Shown here: positions 39,339 through 48,449 of the stretch, piece by piece
Numbering within the stretch: position 1 is the first letter of the stretch
Layout: every line of letters starts with the position of its first letter
Virus record (IMG/VR): IMGVR_UViG_3300009285_001653
Span: 1 to 64,000 of that record
Direction: 5' to 3' (one strand)
DNA length: 64,000 nt
From: a virus
The notes under the pieces: model-generated
Told to the model about the DNA's origin: nothing
The model's input: the letters and a program-made list of their open reading frames with translations, nothing else
Databases searched by the model: none
Position numbers and translations under genes: made by a program

Positions 39339-40682
39339 CTAAGCAAAGACTTGAATAGCATTTGGAGGAAGATGACGGATGGGGCGCGGAGTGGACTTCA
39401 TAACATGCTGTGCCCAAGCACTAGCCTGTGCTGCGCTATCCCTACTACCACGGCGACCTGACGCGTTCGCTAATAGCTCTTGTATAGCATAAGCAACCAC
39501 ATATTCCGAGCGTACAGGGATGTTATCGGTTTCGGCAGAAGGTTCAGCTATAGCCGCCCCACCACGAATACGGATAGGAGTACCTTCACGCGGTAGGTGT
39601 GGTAGATAGATAAAGTCGGAGCCAACCCTTTTATACTCCCAGCCGCTCTTATGCCGTAACGGTATCCATAACGTAGAAGCGGCAAATATAGCAAAGCCGA
39701 TGTCAGAGCCGCTCACAGCAGTCCAGGTAGAATTATCAAAGGTAGATAAGGTGCCGTCGCCGTAGACATTACCAGTGTCCTCAGCAAGACGATAGTAGTT
39801 TACTGAGTCAGCCGCGCCAGTCCTGTCTACAACTAGATGGTATGTCGTGTTAGCAGCTAAATATACGGGGGGGTCAAAGCGGAAGACTACATAGCGTAGG
39901 CGCTCGTCGAGTGTACTACCAGTAACCGTACCAGAGGTCCCATCGGTAAGCACTGTGCCGCTTGGTACACCACTAGAGTTTGTCTGTATAGCTACTGTTA
40001 GGTTATCTGTGGGACTAGCAACTTTGTTCATCGCCACACTTACCCACTCGTACATACCGGCCTCGTAGACCTTAAACCCCTGAGCTAATGAGGTACGGGC
40101 TGTAGCATCTCCCAACGCCCTATGCGTATCCATATAGGCAACTGGGTGGAAGGTTCGTGGCGGAGACGCTAGATAATCTACGCCGAAGATATAGTTGAAA
40201 CCAGACGGCATGGGGTACTCGAAGCGCGGCCAGCCAGGAGCGCCTTGTGGGTCAGCGTGTTTCTCTACGCCGAAGTAGACGTTATAGGTATCTGTGTAAT
40301 AGGCATCTGCTAAAGAATCTACAGCGTTCTTTATGGCGTTGTCATACTGTTCCTTCTCCCAACCTATACCGCCGATGTCGTGTATTTCATAGGTAGTGGT
40401 GGTATCGGGAGCTGTCCAAGTGGAGACAGTTAAAGTGACTGTACCACCAGTCTTAGCATGGGTAGTAATTCGACGTGTTTGGCCGCTACCAGTATTTTCT
40501 ATGGTGCTAAGTTCTGCGCCGAGGAGGTACTGTGGAGTAGTGGGGAAGCGATCAATATCACCAGTGTCGGTAAGCGTAGATGCACTACCCCCACTAGCTG
40601 TACCATAGATATTATCACCAAGCGTAGCAGCGGTACGCCGTCTGACTACTTGGAATGTGTTTGCGATTGTTGGAGCTGCCAT
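39339..40682 (-). CDS. Virion protein with beta-sandwich domain, 447 aa
   Basis: The middle (about 190-330) has a sugar-binding-like sandwich (DERLRYVVFRFDPPVYLAAN, TYHLVVDRTG) of the type found in choice-of-anchor domains. N-terminus is Thr/Gly-rich; C-terminus basic. Likely a tail or neck component. Confidence 0.55.
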   Translation of the reverse strand: MAAPTIANTFQVVRRRTAATLGDNIYGTASGGSASTLTDTGDIDRFPTTPQYLLGAELSTIENTGSGQTRRITTHAKTGGTVTLTVSTWTAPDTTTTYEIHDIGGIGWEKEQYDNAIKNAVDSLADAYYTDTYNVYFGVEKHADPQGAPGWPRFEYPMPSGFNYIFGVDYLASPPRTFHPVAYMDTHRALGDATARTSLAQGFKVYEAGMYEWVSVAMNKVASPTDNLTVAIQTNSSGVPSGTVLTDGTSGTVTGSTLDERLRYVVFRFDPPVYLAANTTYHLVVDRTGAADSVNYYRLAEDTGNVYGDGTLSTFDNSTWTAVSGSDIGFAIFAASTLWIPLRHKSGWEYKRVGSDFIYLPHLPREGTPIRIRGGAAIAEPSAETDNIPVRSEYVVAYAIQELLANASGRRGSRDSAAQASAWAQHVMKSTPRPIRHLPPNAIQVFA

Positions 40683-40764
40683 GAATTACTCCTATAATGA
40701 AAAAGCTGGGCAGCCTACCCCTGGAGGAGGAACAGAGGTTACTTACCCAGCCAAGATAATAGGA

Positions 40765-41046
40765 CTACGCTCCTTCTGTAGGCTGCGCGAGCTCAGGCAC
40801 ACCTTCCTCCGCATTTTCATCTACCGTAATCACGCCCGTATCAAGCTTCACACCCACCACCTTACCTTCAATACCCATAGCATCAAAGGTTAATTGGAGA
40901 GCGGCGTCGAACTGCTGGTTTATTGACTCCCTCTGCTGGAACGCTGCAAAGAGCTTCTCGCGTGCCTTCTCAGGCATCTGTACTTCCATGGTTCCTCCTG
41001 TTGGTTCTACCAAATGTAATCTCCGTCGTTGTGTGTTCTTACCCAT
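40765..41046 (-). CDS. Hypothetical protein, 93 aa
   Basis: GTAGGAGGATGAA precedes the ATG, and an extended -10 promoter sits about 20 bases upstream. Basic start (GKNTQRRRLH), helical core, acidic end. No recognised function; it is in the tail gene cluster. Confidence 0.5.
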   Translation of the reverse strand: MGKNTQRRRLHLVEPTGGTMEVQMPEKAREKLFAAFQQRESINQQFDAALQLTFDAMGIEGKVVGVKLDTGVITVDENAEEGVPELAQPTEGA

Positions 41047-41063
41047 TTCATCCTCCTACTTCT

Positions 41064-41072
41064 ATTATACCA
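41064..41072 (-). promoter_or_regulatory. Extended -10 promoter, leftward
   Basis: On the minus strand TGGTATAAT (TATAAT at 41064-41069) lies 18 bases upstream of the gene starting at 41046. No -35 at 17-18 bp. Confidence 0.55.
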
Positions 41073-41082
41073 TATGTAGTGT

Positions 41083-41109
41083 TGAGGTGCGATTGCGGCT
41101 CACACCTCA
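41083..41109. other. Inverted repeat between tail genes
   Basis: TGAGGTG (41083-41089) pairs with CACCTCA (41103-41109), a 7-bp stem with a 13-base loop. There is no T tract. It lies between the lysine-rich gene and the promoter at 41064 and may separate transcripts. Confidence 0.4.
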
Positions 41110-41124
41110 GGGCCATCTATTCTG

Positions 41125-41226
41125 TTACTTACTGACTACTTTCTTGCCGGTTTTCTTAGCTTCTTTCTTAGCAGCTTTTCGACCAGTTTTATCGTAGCTA
41201 AAGTGCTTCTGACCTACTTTCGGCGT
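41125..41226 (-). CDS. Lysine-rich small protein, ACG start, 33 aa
   Basis: The frame from 41226 reads (ACG)-PKVGQKHFSYDKTGRKAA then KKEAKKTGKKVVSK and stop. This is a recognisable type of small phage protein (usually starting MPKVGKKHFPYT). No ATG, GTG or TTG exists in frame; ACG overlaps the upstream stop as TAACG, exactly where TAATG would be expected, and AAGGAG is 6 bases upstream. So it is an ACG-start gene or a single-base loss of the ATG. Confidence 0.6.
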   Translation of the reverse strand, partial: TPKVGQKHFSYDKTGRKAAKKEAKKTGKKVVSK

Positions 41227-42995
41227 TACTTACTCCTTGCTAGCTCGGACTTCAATCCAGCTATCTCCACCGCCTGAGCTTCCAGATCCTCATAGAGAGC
41301 CTGGATAGCAGCCCTGGCATAACCCAAAGCGTTAATGTTGCTGAAAGCAATACCAGACCTGCGCCCCTCCCTCTTACCATGCATAGCCCAGGGTGCTTCC
41401 TCTGCAAACACACCCGTCATACGATCGGGCGGTGCCCATATACCAGGAGGCATAACCTCTGGCTTATAGGTGAAGATGTGGGTCGGAGACTCCACAACTG
41501 CCCTCAACGCTTCGTGTGGGTCAAGTATACCGAGGTCATTCTTCCACTCTCCTAGAGAAGCTGCTGCCCAAGAGGTGACACCATCGCCAGCAGCATCAGT
41601 AAGCTGGAATCCGCCTGTGCCCGCCACACCAGTGGGTAGGGTCATCGTCCAAGCGCCAGCCGCAGCCGCAACCGTGAGGTTGACAGTCCCGGAGGTAGTT
41701 CCGTCTATGCCTATAATGCCCGTGGTGGTGCCACTGACTCCAACGTCAATCCGAGTGTTGCCCTGGATACTGCCCGTAAAGGTCGCAAGGCCAGCGTTGC
41801 TGATAGTCAGACGGGTTGTTATACTCTGTGTTCCGTCAGCAGCAGTTCCGAACAATAGCGCCCCGCCAATTTGGTTTGCGGCCATTGTGCCACTAGCAGT
41901 AGCCCAGATTGCTGCCGCGTCTGATTGCATGTCAGTGCCATCATCTGCAGTCCACAAAACGCGTCCTATTTCATCACCGTTCTGCACAATTCCTGCGGTT
42001 CCGACTGAGCCTCCACGGGATTTGCCGAATATGAATCTTGGTATAGATGTATCATCTGACCAATGGCTTAATCCAATGGCAACAGCATTATTGCTAATTC
42101 CATGACCTGATATGGCAGGAGAGATAACACTCTGTCCCATAGCAACGGAGTTGTTCTGAGTCATCCTGAGACCGCCTGAAGCTACTACAAGCCCTGATGC
42201 TACCGTCACCAACTGAGCCGCACTTATGGTTAGGGCTGTAGTCAGAACTGAGGGGGCTGCATCGGTAGCCGTCTGGAAGGTGATTACACCAGGGCCACGA
42301 GTAGTAGCAATAGTACCCGTCATCTCAAACAGGATGCGGGCCGCCTGCACGTACTCACCTGCCGCTACAGCACCGTAAGCGTCAATGCTGAATAGATCAT
42401 CACCAGTGGTTACAACGGTGGGGGCAGCAATAGTGCCACGAGCTTTATAAACCCTGACTCGTGGGCCGGTGGTCACAGCACCAACACCAAACACGGCAAT
42501 GGTCGGGTCAACTACGCCGTTGAACAGTCCTAGGTCAACGCTCTCAATACTCTGGCCGATAGCTAGAACAGGTACATCTACAGCACCACCAGCAGGCATC
42601 TGCAAGAGCAATTCGTTGGCGTTGGCATCAGTAGTATCCCAGGAAAAGCGGGCCGTATTACCTGTACCAATACCTAACAATACGTCATCGTTATAAGTAA
42701 GAGCAGTACCAGTGAACGTTATACCGGATGTCGTAAGCTGTATCTGGCTCACACCTCGGATTAGAAGATCCACCGTGCTTGCTGAGACATCAGCGAACAA
42801 AAACGCTTCAGAGTTCCCACCCCTATTACCAGCTATCAGAATATCGCCTGATGCTGTCTTATTGCTGAAAATCAGCGAATCGGCTGCAAGAGCCGGAACA
42901 ACGGGAGTACCGACAAGCGCACCAGCTACAGCTGTATTAGCATTTGTAGCCGATACCTTTCTTAGCAACCCATACTTTGCGAATAAACCTTTCAT
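41226..42995 (-). CDS. Tail fibre with S74 intramolecular chaperone, 589 aa
   Basis: Long repetitive Ala/Thr/Gly-rich shaft. The C-terminal 110 residues (SLGEWKNDLGILDPHEALRA ... GVFAEEAPWAM ... NALGYARAAIQALYEDLEAQ) match the S74/endosialidase chaperone that trimerises fibres and then self-cleaves. It would be processed to release about 100 residues. Likely a side or tail fibre. Confidence 0.75.
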   Translation of the reverse strand: MKGLFAKYGLLRKVSATNANTAVAGALVGTPVVPALAADSLIFSNKTASGDILIAGNRGGNSEAFLFADVSASTVDLLIRGVSQIQLTTSGITFTGTALTYNDDVLLGIGTGNTARFSWDTTDANANELLLQMPAGGAVDVPVLAIGQSIESVDLGLFNGVVDPTIAVFGVGAVTTGPRVRVYKARGTIAAPTVVTTGDDLFSIDAYGAVAAGEYVQAARILFEMTGTIATTRGPGVITFQTATDAAPSVLTTALTISAAQLVTVASGLVVASGGLRMTQNNSVAMGQSVISPAISGHGISNNAVAIGLSHWSDDTSIPRFIFGKSRGGSVGTAGIVQNGDEIGRVLWTADDGTDMQSDAAAIWATASGTMAANQIGGALLFGTAADGTQSITTRLTISNAGLATFTGSIQGNTRIDVGVSGTTTGIIGIDGTTSGTVNLTVAAAAGAWTMTLPTGVAGTGGFQLTDAAGDGVTSWAAASLGEWKNDLGILDPHEALRAVVESPTHIFTYKPEVMPPGIWAPPDRMTGVFAEEAPWAMHGKREGRRSGIAFSNINALGYARAAIQALYEDLEAQAVEIAGLKSELARSK

Positions 42996-43056
42996 CGAAC
43001 TCTCCTACGTGCTAGGGCACGAAACCACTAGATTGTCCTCCACCCCAATCACGTAA

Positions 43057-43422
43057 CTATTTCTCATACCAAATATCTACTACTGCTGCATTTGTCAGCG
43101 CGTCACACTGAGCGAGCGCTACGTTGATAGTACCGTCTACTACGAAGTGATCGTATGAGTCGGTTATAGCAGCATTAGCACTATCAACCAGCGTTGCTCT
43201 AGGTTGTGCATACAGATCAGTCACAGAACTTGTTACTACCAGGATATTGTAGCTGAACGGCTGCGAACACGCGATAGTTGTATCTGTAGTAGCAGGTGCA
43301 GACGCGTGGAAGTTTATGGCAACAGCTAATATCCTGCCTCTTATGGCCTTACTATTCGCGTTGCCAGTAGCAGCGCCAGCCGTACCTGTAGTAGTAACAC
43401 TAACCCTTTCCTTATAGATCAT
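43057..43422 (-). CDS. Virion protein, 121 aa
   Basis: Beta-rich, Thr/Ala-rich (SVTTTGTAGAATGNAN ... RATLVDSANAAITDSYDHFVVDG). Starts directly after the previous gene. Looks like a small head or tail decoration protein, similar in style to the gene at 46867. No named family. Confidence 0.5.
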   Translation of the reverse strand: MIYKERVSVTTTGTAGAATGNANSKAIRGRILAVAINFHASAPATTDTTIACSQPFSYNILVVTSSVTDLYAQPRATLVDSANAAITDSYDHFVVDGTINVALAQCDALTNAAVVDIWYEK

Positions 43423-44118
43423 CTATACTACCTTTCTCGGTCTACCACGACCACGCTTTACCGCGTCTGGGTTAAAGGTTGATACTACTTGTGGCTCCAC
43501 CTGTTCCTGGGCCCCTTGTATACGAGTGAACAGCGGGTCTTTTGTGAACGCTGCTATTCTACCGTGCCTCACTCGGATGTGCTCGGCCAACTTAAACGTC
43601 ACATCATTGATAGATGCAGATAAATTGTCTTGCATACCAGGATATTGCTCCCTTAACAACCTCAGAGTCTCTTCGTCTAACTGTGCCTTAGCCGCATTAG
43701 CACTAATCTCCTGCTGTGTGGATGGGCGGAACTTCTTAAAGCAGTACCGACAGACGTTAGTGTTTGCTGGCAACTTCACAGGAGGGTTAGTAAACCATTG
43801 CACCTCGCCCTTCGCTCCACGCTTATTCAATAGCCTCTGTCTCTGAGAAATTGCAATCTCCCGCTCCTGTCCATCAGCACGATATAACTTTGTCTTAGTC
43901 AACCGCCGTCGTACAATCATTGGCCCCGACTGTGTAAGTACCACCTCTGGTTCTGTTACCATGCTAATAGGTGTACTGTCAAAGTTTACAGGTACTTGCT
44001 GTATCATAGGTTGTCGCGTACTATTCAATTGCTGGATTTTATCCAGCGCCTCGGCTGGGAGTGTAAACAGCTGCTCAGGCGGCTGATCTCCTTGCGAGAC
44101 AAACTCTTCCTCTGCCAT
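43423..44118 (-). CDS. Zinc-finger, AT-hook-like protein, 231 aa
   Basis: AAGGAGAAGTAAC precedes the ATG. CRYCFKKF near residue 127 and HIRVRHGR near residue 188 resemble a stretched C2H2 site; the C-terminus GRGRPRKV is an AT-hook-like DNA-binding tail. It is unusual in a structural operon; it may bind packaged DNA. Confidence 0.55.
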   Translation of the reverse strand: MAEEEFVSQGDQPPEQLFTLPAEALDKIQQLNSTRQPMIQQVPVNFDSTPISMVTEPEVVLTQSGPMIVRRRLTKTKLYRADGQEREIAISQRQRLLNKRGAKGEVQWFTNPPVKLPANTNVCRYCFKKFRPSTQQEISANAAKAQLDEETLRLLREQYPGMQDNLSASINDVTFKLAEHIRVRHGRIAAFTKDPLFTRIQGAQEQVEPQVVSTFNPDAVKRGRGRPRKVV

Positions 44119-44119
44119 G

Positions 44120-44521
44120 TTACTTCTCCTTACTTATTGGGTTTGATTGTATATGGAACACTGTATGCCCCACAGCGTTTCTCCGTTGTTTATCAACTAT
44201 GGTATGTATTGTATCCATAGGACGTGGTTTGGGGTTGCGAGGTCCGTTGGGCAAGAACGGGCGCTCTGCTCTCTTCATAGCCATCTCCTTTAGCTCTTGT
44301 CGAAAATACTGCCCTCCACCAATTACGACAATCGGCCTATCTGCGTCATTATACACGTAGAGGTCTGGCTTCGTATCCTGGAGGCGCTTATCTGCGTCCT
44401 TAGCCAATTCTGCATCCCTTTTCGCTTTCGTCGCTAGAGCCATGTTGCGTTTAATACGCATCTCGGCCCAACGCTTCAAATCATCCATAGTACGAATAGG
44501 AACGTAAAGTTTAGTTGCCAT
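44120..44521 (-). CDS. Hypothetical protein, 133 aa
   Basis: The start at 44521 (MATKLYVP) is chosen because AGAGGAAC precedes it; an in-frame ATG at 44560 extends into the upstream gene. Helical, charged N-terminal two thirds, basic C-terminus. Overlaps the fusion gene by 11 bases. Not recognised. Confidence 0.5.
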   Translation of the reverse strand: MATKLYVPIRTMDDLKRWAEMRIKRNMALATKAKRDAELAKDADKRLQDTKPDLYVYNDADRPIVVIGGGQYFRQELKEMAMKRAERPFLPNGPRNPKPRPMDTIHTIVDKQRRNAVGHTVFHIQSNPISKEK

Positions 44522-46799
44522 AGTTCCTCTGTAGGTGTAAGATAGGACGTTGGCGATCACTTAGCCCCAACACTCTAGCCGCCCAACCCTTCCTTCTAAA
44601 GGAAACTATCCAGTCTTCTGTAGTAGTTGTGCTACCATACTGTCCCACAGTAGGAGGCTCGAAATACACTTCCTCCGCCTGGTGCTTATCTATCAGTTCC
44701 CATAGATGCTCTGGATGCTTGAGGTGCATCACTACGGAAAGGGCGAAGACTATATCAACGTTACCAAACAGCGCCTTAGTTGTTGCGTCAGGAGTATCTA
44801 TATCAATGGCAAGAAACCGTCCAAGCTGTACTAATTCTCTAGCTGCTCGAATTATCGCTTCGTCTTTATCTATACCTATTGCAGAAAGCGCTCCTTCTTC
44901 TAACGCCTTCCTCACAAACCACCCGGCATTACACCCTATATCCAAAACCTTCTTGTCTCTGACACTAGGCTTCATAATGTCCCAGCGCACCTGATTGTCG
45001 CGCTCAAACTCCATACCCAGTCCCATATCAGCATAGCTTTTTACAGAACCAGTGCTAGAGCTTAACGCCAAGTCCTTGCGTACATCGTCTTCTGGTATGA
45101 GCTCTTGAAGCAAGATACGAAGACCTGTAGGAGCTGAGTCGGGAGCTATCTTAGTCTCTGTGCTATCAGCAGTCATCCAATAGCCGTCCTTGTCTTCAAT
45201 CGCCCAACCATAATCCACTAGCGACGCCTTACCATAGCCATCTACCACCACATTCTCGAACTTAATATCTCTATGTGCTATATTATGTTGGTGAAGGTAG
45301 TCAACAATCTTGACAACCTGGTTATAAATGTCCCAACGAGTTTCGAGAGGCAGGTTCATGTCTACAGGCTCTCCTCTATACTCTTGGACTAAACAAGTTC
45401 TGCCAAACTCATTCCCAAAGTGTGCAATAACCTTTGGTATGCCAGGATGATCTAACTTATCCATGATAGCAATACGGTCATCGAATCTCTTTCCACCATG
45501 ACCGCCATCTATGCTAATTACTACATCCTGTTCCTCATACCGCGCCTTATACACACTGGACGAAGTATTGCCGCTAAGCTTCTCACCAAACTCTACACCT
45601 TGACCACTAATTGTAGCTGGGGCAGGTGTCTCAAGCTCTGACTTTACCCTTGCCAGAAACGGCTGCCACAGTTCAGCGTACAGATGATCCCAATCGTAGT
45701 TCTTTGCAAACGTACTAACTATTCTACGCCACGGGTAGCCATCGCAGGTTCCAGCATGACAATCACAAGGCTTACTTAGCTGGTCATAGGCTTTAATCAT
45801 AGCCTCGGTAAGTTTATCAGGATCCACGTCCCACTGTGCCGCATATCCTACGCCAATGTACTTCTTACCAGGCACCAAAATCCTCATATCTTCTTGCGTA
45901 AGCTCTGGCATTGAGGTACAATCTGTGGCTATCACGGGTACTCCGCAAGCCTGAGCTTCTAGTACCGGTATACCAAATCCCTCTCCCTGAGTCGGTAGTA
46001 CAAAGCAGTCAAAGCTGTTGTACATAGCTCTCATATTAGCTTCGTCATAGCCCAAAAAGAGCGGATAAGGGTCGCTAAACATATACGCGTCCTTGTCCAA
46101 ACCTATTACCTCGGCTATTCGGTTGAGGTCGAAATGAGGGTCGCTAGTAGCAGTAGAAGTAGTATGCAGATAAAGTAGGGTGTTTGGTCGTTCATCACGC
46201 ACTGTCTTGTACGCTTCTAGCAGTCTATCAAACCCTTTTCTACTAGGCCAGTAGGCATTAAGCCCCACTATGCCGTACACAAACACGTCTTTACCTATTC
46301 CAAATGCTTCCCGCCATGCCTTTCGACCACCATCGTCCTGGTAGTAGTTCTTACTAATGCCGATGGGGATAAGCTCATTTTCTACGCCCGCCTCATCCAG
46401 TTGTTTCTTACCATGCTGGCTCATTGCGAGAACTTTCCATGTATACACTAATCTGTCTTTGTAGACATAGGAGAGTGGCTCATGGTCAATCGGCACCCAC
46501 GCAACCCACTTGAAACTCTCGCCGCCAAACCCGTCCGTATGCCACAAGTCCCATAAACTCATCACAAAATCAGGCTTCCAGAAGTCTATATGAGCAAGGA
46601 TGACATCGGCTTGGGATATGAACTGGCCTTCGGGAAAAACTGGTATCCCCTCCCAGTCCGTCTGTCCACCTTTGAGACCGAACACCGCGGCAATCGCCAC
46701 CTCGTGTCCGTCCTTTTTTAAGCTACGCGCAAGTCTGGCTGTTACAGTGCCATAACCGCTAGCGCACCACGGCGCTACACTAACTAACATGATCCGCAT
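44511..46799 (-). CDS. Glycosyltransferase-kinase-methyltransferase fusion, 762 aa
   Basis: Three domains in one frame. Residues 1-390: GT4-type glycosyltransferase (GYGTVTARLA near 15; EGFGIPVLE, E273/E281, then ACGVPVIATDCTSMPEL). Residues about 398-570: protein-kinase fold with HRDIKFEN (H509, D511, K513, N516) and DYG (529-531); the beta-3 lysine position is Ser in VVISID, so ATP use is uncertain. Residues 595-762: class I SAM methyltransferase (VLDIGCNAG 618-626, GIDKD 642-646). It lies in the virion operon and may glycosylate and cap a virion or host surface polymer. Confidence 0.85.
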   Translation of the reverse strand: MRIMLVSVAPWCASGYGTVTARLARSLKKDGHEVAIAAVFGLKGGQTDWEGIPVFPEGQFISQADVILAHIDFWKPDFVMSLWDLWHTDGFGGESFKWVAWVPIDHEPLSYVYKDRLVYTWKVLAMSQHGKKQLDEAGVENELIPIGISKNYYQDDGGRKAWREAFGIGKDVFVYGIVGLNAYWPSRKGFDRLLEAYKTVRDERPNTLLYLHTTSTATSDPHFDLNRIAEVIGLDKDAYMFSDPYPLFLGYDEANMRAMYNSFDCFVLPTQGEGFGIPVLEAQACGVPVIATDCTSMPELTQEDMRILVPGKKYIGVGYAAQWDVDPDKLTEAMIKAYDQLSKPCDCHAGTCDGYPWRRIVSTFAKNYDWDHLYAELWQPFLARVKSELETPAPATISGQGVEFGEKLSGNTSSSVYKARYEEQDVVISIDGGHGGKRFDDRIAIMDKLDHPGIPKVIAHFGNEFGRTCLVQEYRGEPVDMNLPLETRWDIYNQVVKIVDYLHQHNIAHRDIKFENVVVDGYGKASLVDYGWAIEDKDGYWMTADSTETKIAPDSAPTGLRILLQELIPEDDVRKDLALSSSTGSVKSYADMGLGMEFERDNQVRWDIMKPSVRDKKVLDIGCNAGWFVRKALEEGALSAIGIDKDEAIIRAARELVQLGRFLAIDIDTPDATTKALFGNVDIVFALSVVMHLKHPEHLWELIDKHQAEEVYFEPPTVGQYGSTTTTEDWIVSFRRKGWAARVLGLSDRQRPILHLQRNYGN

Positions 46800-46829
46800 A
46801 ACTCCTCCTCAACCTAAGCTTGGTATGGA

Positions 46830-46845
46830 GGGTGGTTTCCCACCC
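46830..46845 (-). other. GNRA-type hairpin before the fusion gene
   Basis: On the minus strand GGGTGG-GAAA-CCACCC forms a 6-bp stem closed by a GAAA tetraloop, extended by GG/CC after one mismatch. It is in the 67-bp gap upstream of the fusion gene. No T tract follows, so it is more likely an mRNA stability or processing element. Confidence 0.5.
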
Positions 46846-46866
46846 CCTCTACACCCTTCTAACTAA

Positions 46867-47280
46867 CTAAGCACTGTCCTCATACGCGCCTACGATATAG
46901 TCCATTTGTACCGTAGCCCGAGTCCAAGTACCAGTACCAGTCTCGTCATACTCTACAGCCAACCACGTACCAGAAGTGGTAATGCGCTGGTTAGCAGCAG
47001 TAAGCGCACCAGTACGGGGCGTATCCGCTGCCCATGTAGATGTAGATACAAAGTTCGCGATGGTAGAAGCAGCATCAGTACCGCTTGTACCTCTGCTTAC
47101 TAAAGCCAACCGCAACGTGTTAGTTGCCGTAGCAATAGCCGCATCATTGACCGCGTACACCGCCAGAACTTTACCTTGAGACGGCATACGGAAAACGTTG
47201 AACGTAACATCACCAGCCGGATCAGCAGCAAAGTTCCACGACTGACTGTACGGATGTAATCTCGGATTAAAACCACCCAT
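46867..47280 (-). CDS. Small virion (decoration-like) protein, 137 aa
   Basis: Beta-rich with Ala/Thr-rich strands (NTLRLALVSRGTSGTDAAST). It lies next to the coat gene, where head decoration or neck proteins are usual. No family named. Confidence 0.5.
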   Translation of the reverse strand: MGGFNPRLHPYSQSWNFAADPAGDVTFNVFRMPSQGKVLAVYAVNDAAIATATNTLRLALVSRGTSGTDAASTIANFVSTSTWAADTPRTGALTAANQRITTSGTWLAVEYDETGTGTWTRATVQMDYIVGAYEDSA

Positions 47281-47300
47281 TTTAACTCTCCTTGTGGCTC

Positions 47301-47531
47301 TTACCAGTCAGTTTCCTGGCCGACTTTCACCACTTTTACCTCCTCGACTTCTTGCTCTTTCTTCCTACTATTCTGACTAGCCCATTCATGTGGTTCTAGT
47401 TCTCCGCCAGCCTCAGGATTTTCTGAGCGCCTGAAGTAGCTGAAATGATCCGTAGAACAGAACAGCTTCCCTTTGTAGAACTGGCGGTGCTTCTTCGCCT
47501 CGCCACTACACCAATCGCAATACTTAGCCAT
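47301..47531 (-). CDS. Small zinc-binding protein, 76 aa
   Basis: CDWCSG (residues 4-7) and FCSTDHF near residue 25 form a treble-clef-like CxxC...CxxxH zinc site; charged tail. Between coat and decoration-like genes. Function is unknown. Confidence 0.55.
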   Translation of the reverse strand: MAKYCDWCSGEAKKHRQFYKGKLFCSTDHFSYFRRSENPEAGGELEPHEWASQNSRKKEQEVEEVKVVKVGQETDW

Positions 47532-47550
47532 ACCCTCCTCCTAGTTCCTC

Positions 47551-48435
47551 TTATTGGGTGGGAGAGGCCATATCAAAAGTTCCGGTAAAGCCCCAAGCAT
47601 CCAAGTACTCGCCATACCCATAGGTGGCGACCATGTTCACTTCCCAGCCCCGCAGAGCGCTATCGTAGTCGTCCTCAATATCCTCTTCCTCGTAGGGAAC
47701 GTAGATGAGAGTGTTTTTGGCAAAGATGCCGGCACTACCATCATCTGAGCCGTCGGCTGCAATGAGAGGATCCGACCAGACCTTTACGCCGACCACATCG
47801 AACACGTCATAGTTCTTCACGATGTCGTCCTGGATGCTGCCCACCGGTGGAGACACGTTACCGAAACTCCCAGCTACCATAGAAAGGAAGTCTTCGTAAA
47901 GAGCATGAAGCATGTAGGGATGAAACACACCCTGAATAGCTGACTCCAGAGGCCTCGCACCGGACTGTAGACGTACCTTAGCGGCCATAATATGACCCAA
48001 CGCCAACGACGTACCAGCCGAACCAATCGTGTTGGTTGTGAAGCCCGCTAGGAGGGTGATGAGATCATCATCGCGTTTATTTTCTACAGCATTAGCCATA
48101 GACGCAGCGGCCTTCCGCATCATATCTTCCCGCATAGCGTTCATAGCCAGTTTGGTCAAGATCACCTGTACACCAGCGTTCTCGGCCACTGTGATAGCCA
48201 CGTTAGCGTCCGAAAGCTGCTGCGCCTGAGCCATCCTAACACCTTCGGTCAAGGTGTAGGCAGTAGGCTGTGTCCAGGTGGGAATATTCAGCGTCAAGCC
48301 AGCTTCCTTTTTGAGAGGAATAGTCTCAACCGCTTGTTTCATCACACCTACCTGACTTAGTGTGAGCCTAGCTTCCTCGATAAACTTGGGAAGCGTGTTC
48401 GTAAATTGTGCTGAACCAGAAGTTCCAGCCGGCAT
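47551..48435 (-). CDS. Major capsid protein, 294 aa
   Basis: The coat-protein call rests on position (directly after a scaffold-like gene and near the portal), length, and composition: an N-arm (AGTSGSAQFTNTLPKFIEEARL), a helical spine (MRKAAASMANAVENKRDDDLITLLAGF), and an alpha/beta C-terminus ending with VNMVATYGYGEYLDAWG. It looks like HK97-fold coat proteins of podoviruses (N4-gp56-type). No N-terminal scaffold domain is attached. Confidence 0.8.
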   Translation of the reverse strand: MPAGTSGSAQFTNTLPKFIEEARLTLSQVGVMKQAVETIPLKKEAGLTLNIPTWTQPTAYTLTEGVRMAQAQQLSDANVAITVAENAGVQVILTKLAMNAMREDMMRKAAASMANAVENKRDDDLITLLAGFTTNTIGSAGTSLALGHIMAAKVRLQSGARPLESAIQGVFHPYMLHALYEDFLSMVAGSFGNVSPPVGSIQDDIVKNYDVFDVVGVKVWSDPLIAADGSDDGSAGIFAKNTLIYVPYEEEDIEDDYDSALRGWEVNMVATYGYGEYLDAWGFTGTFDMASPTQ

Positions 48436-48449
48436 CTCTTACCCCTTTC

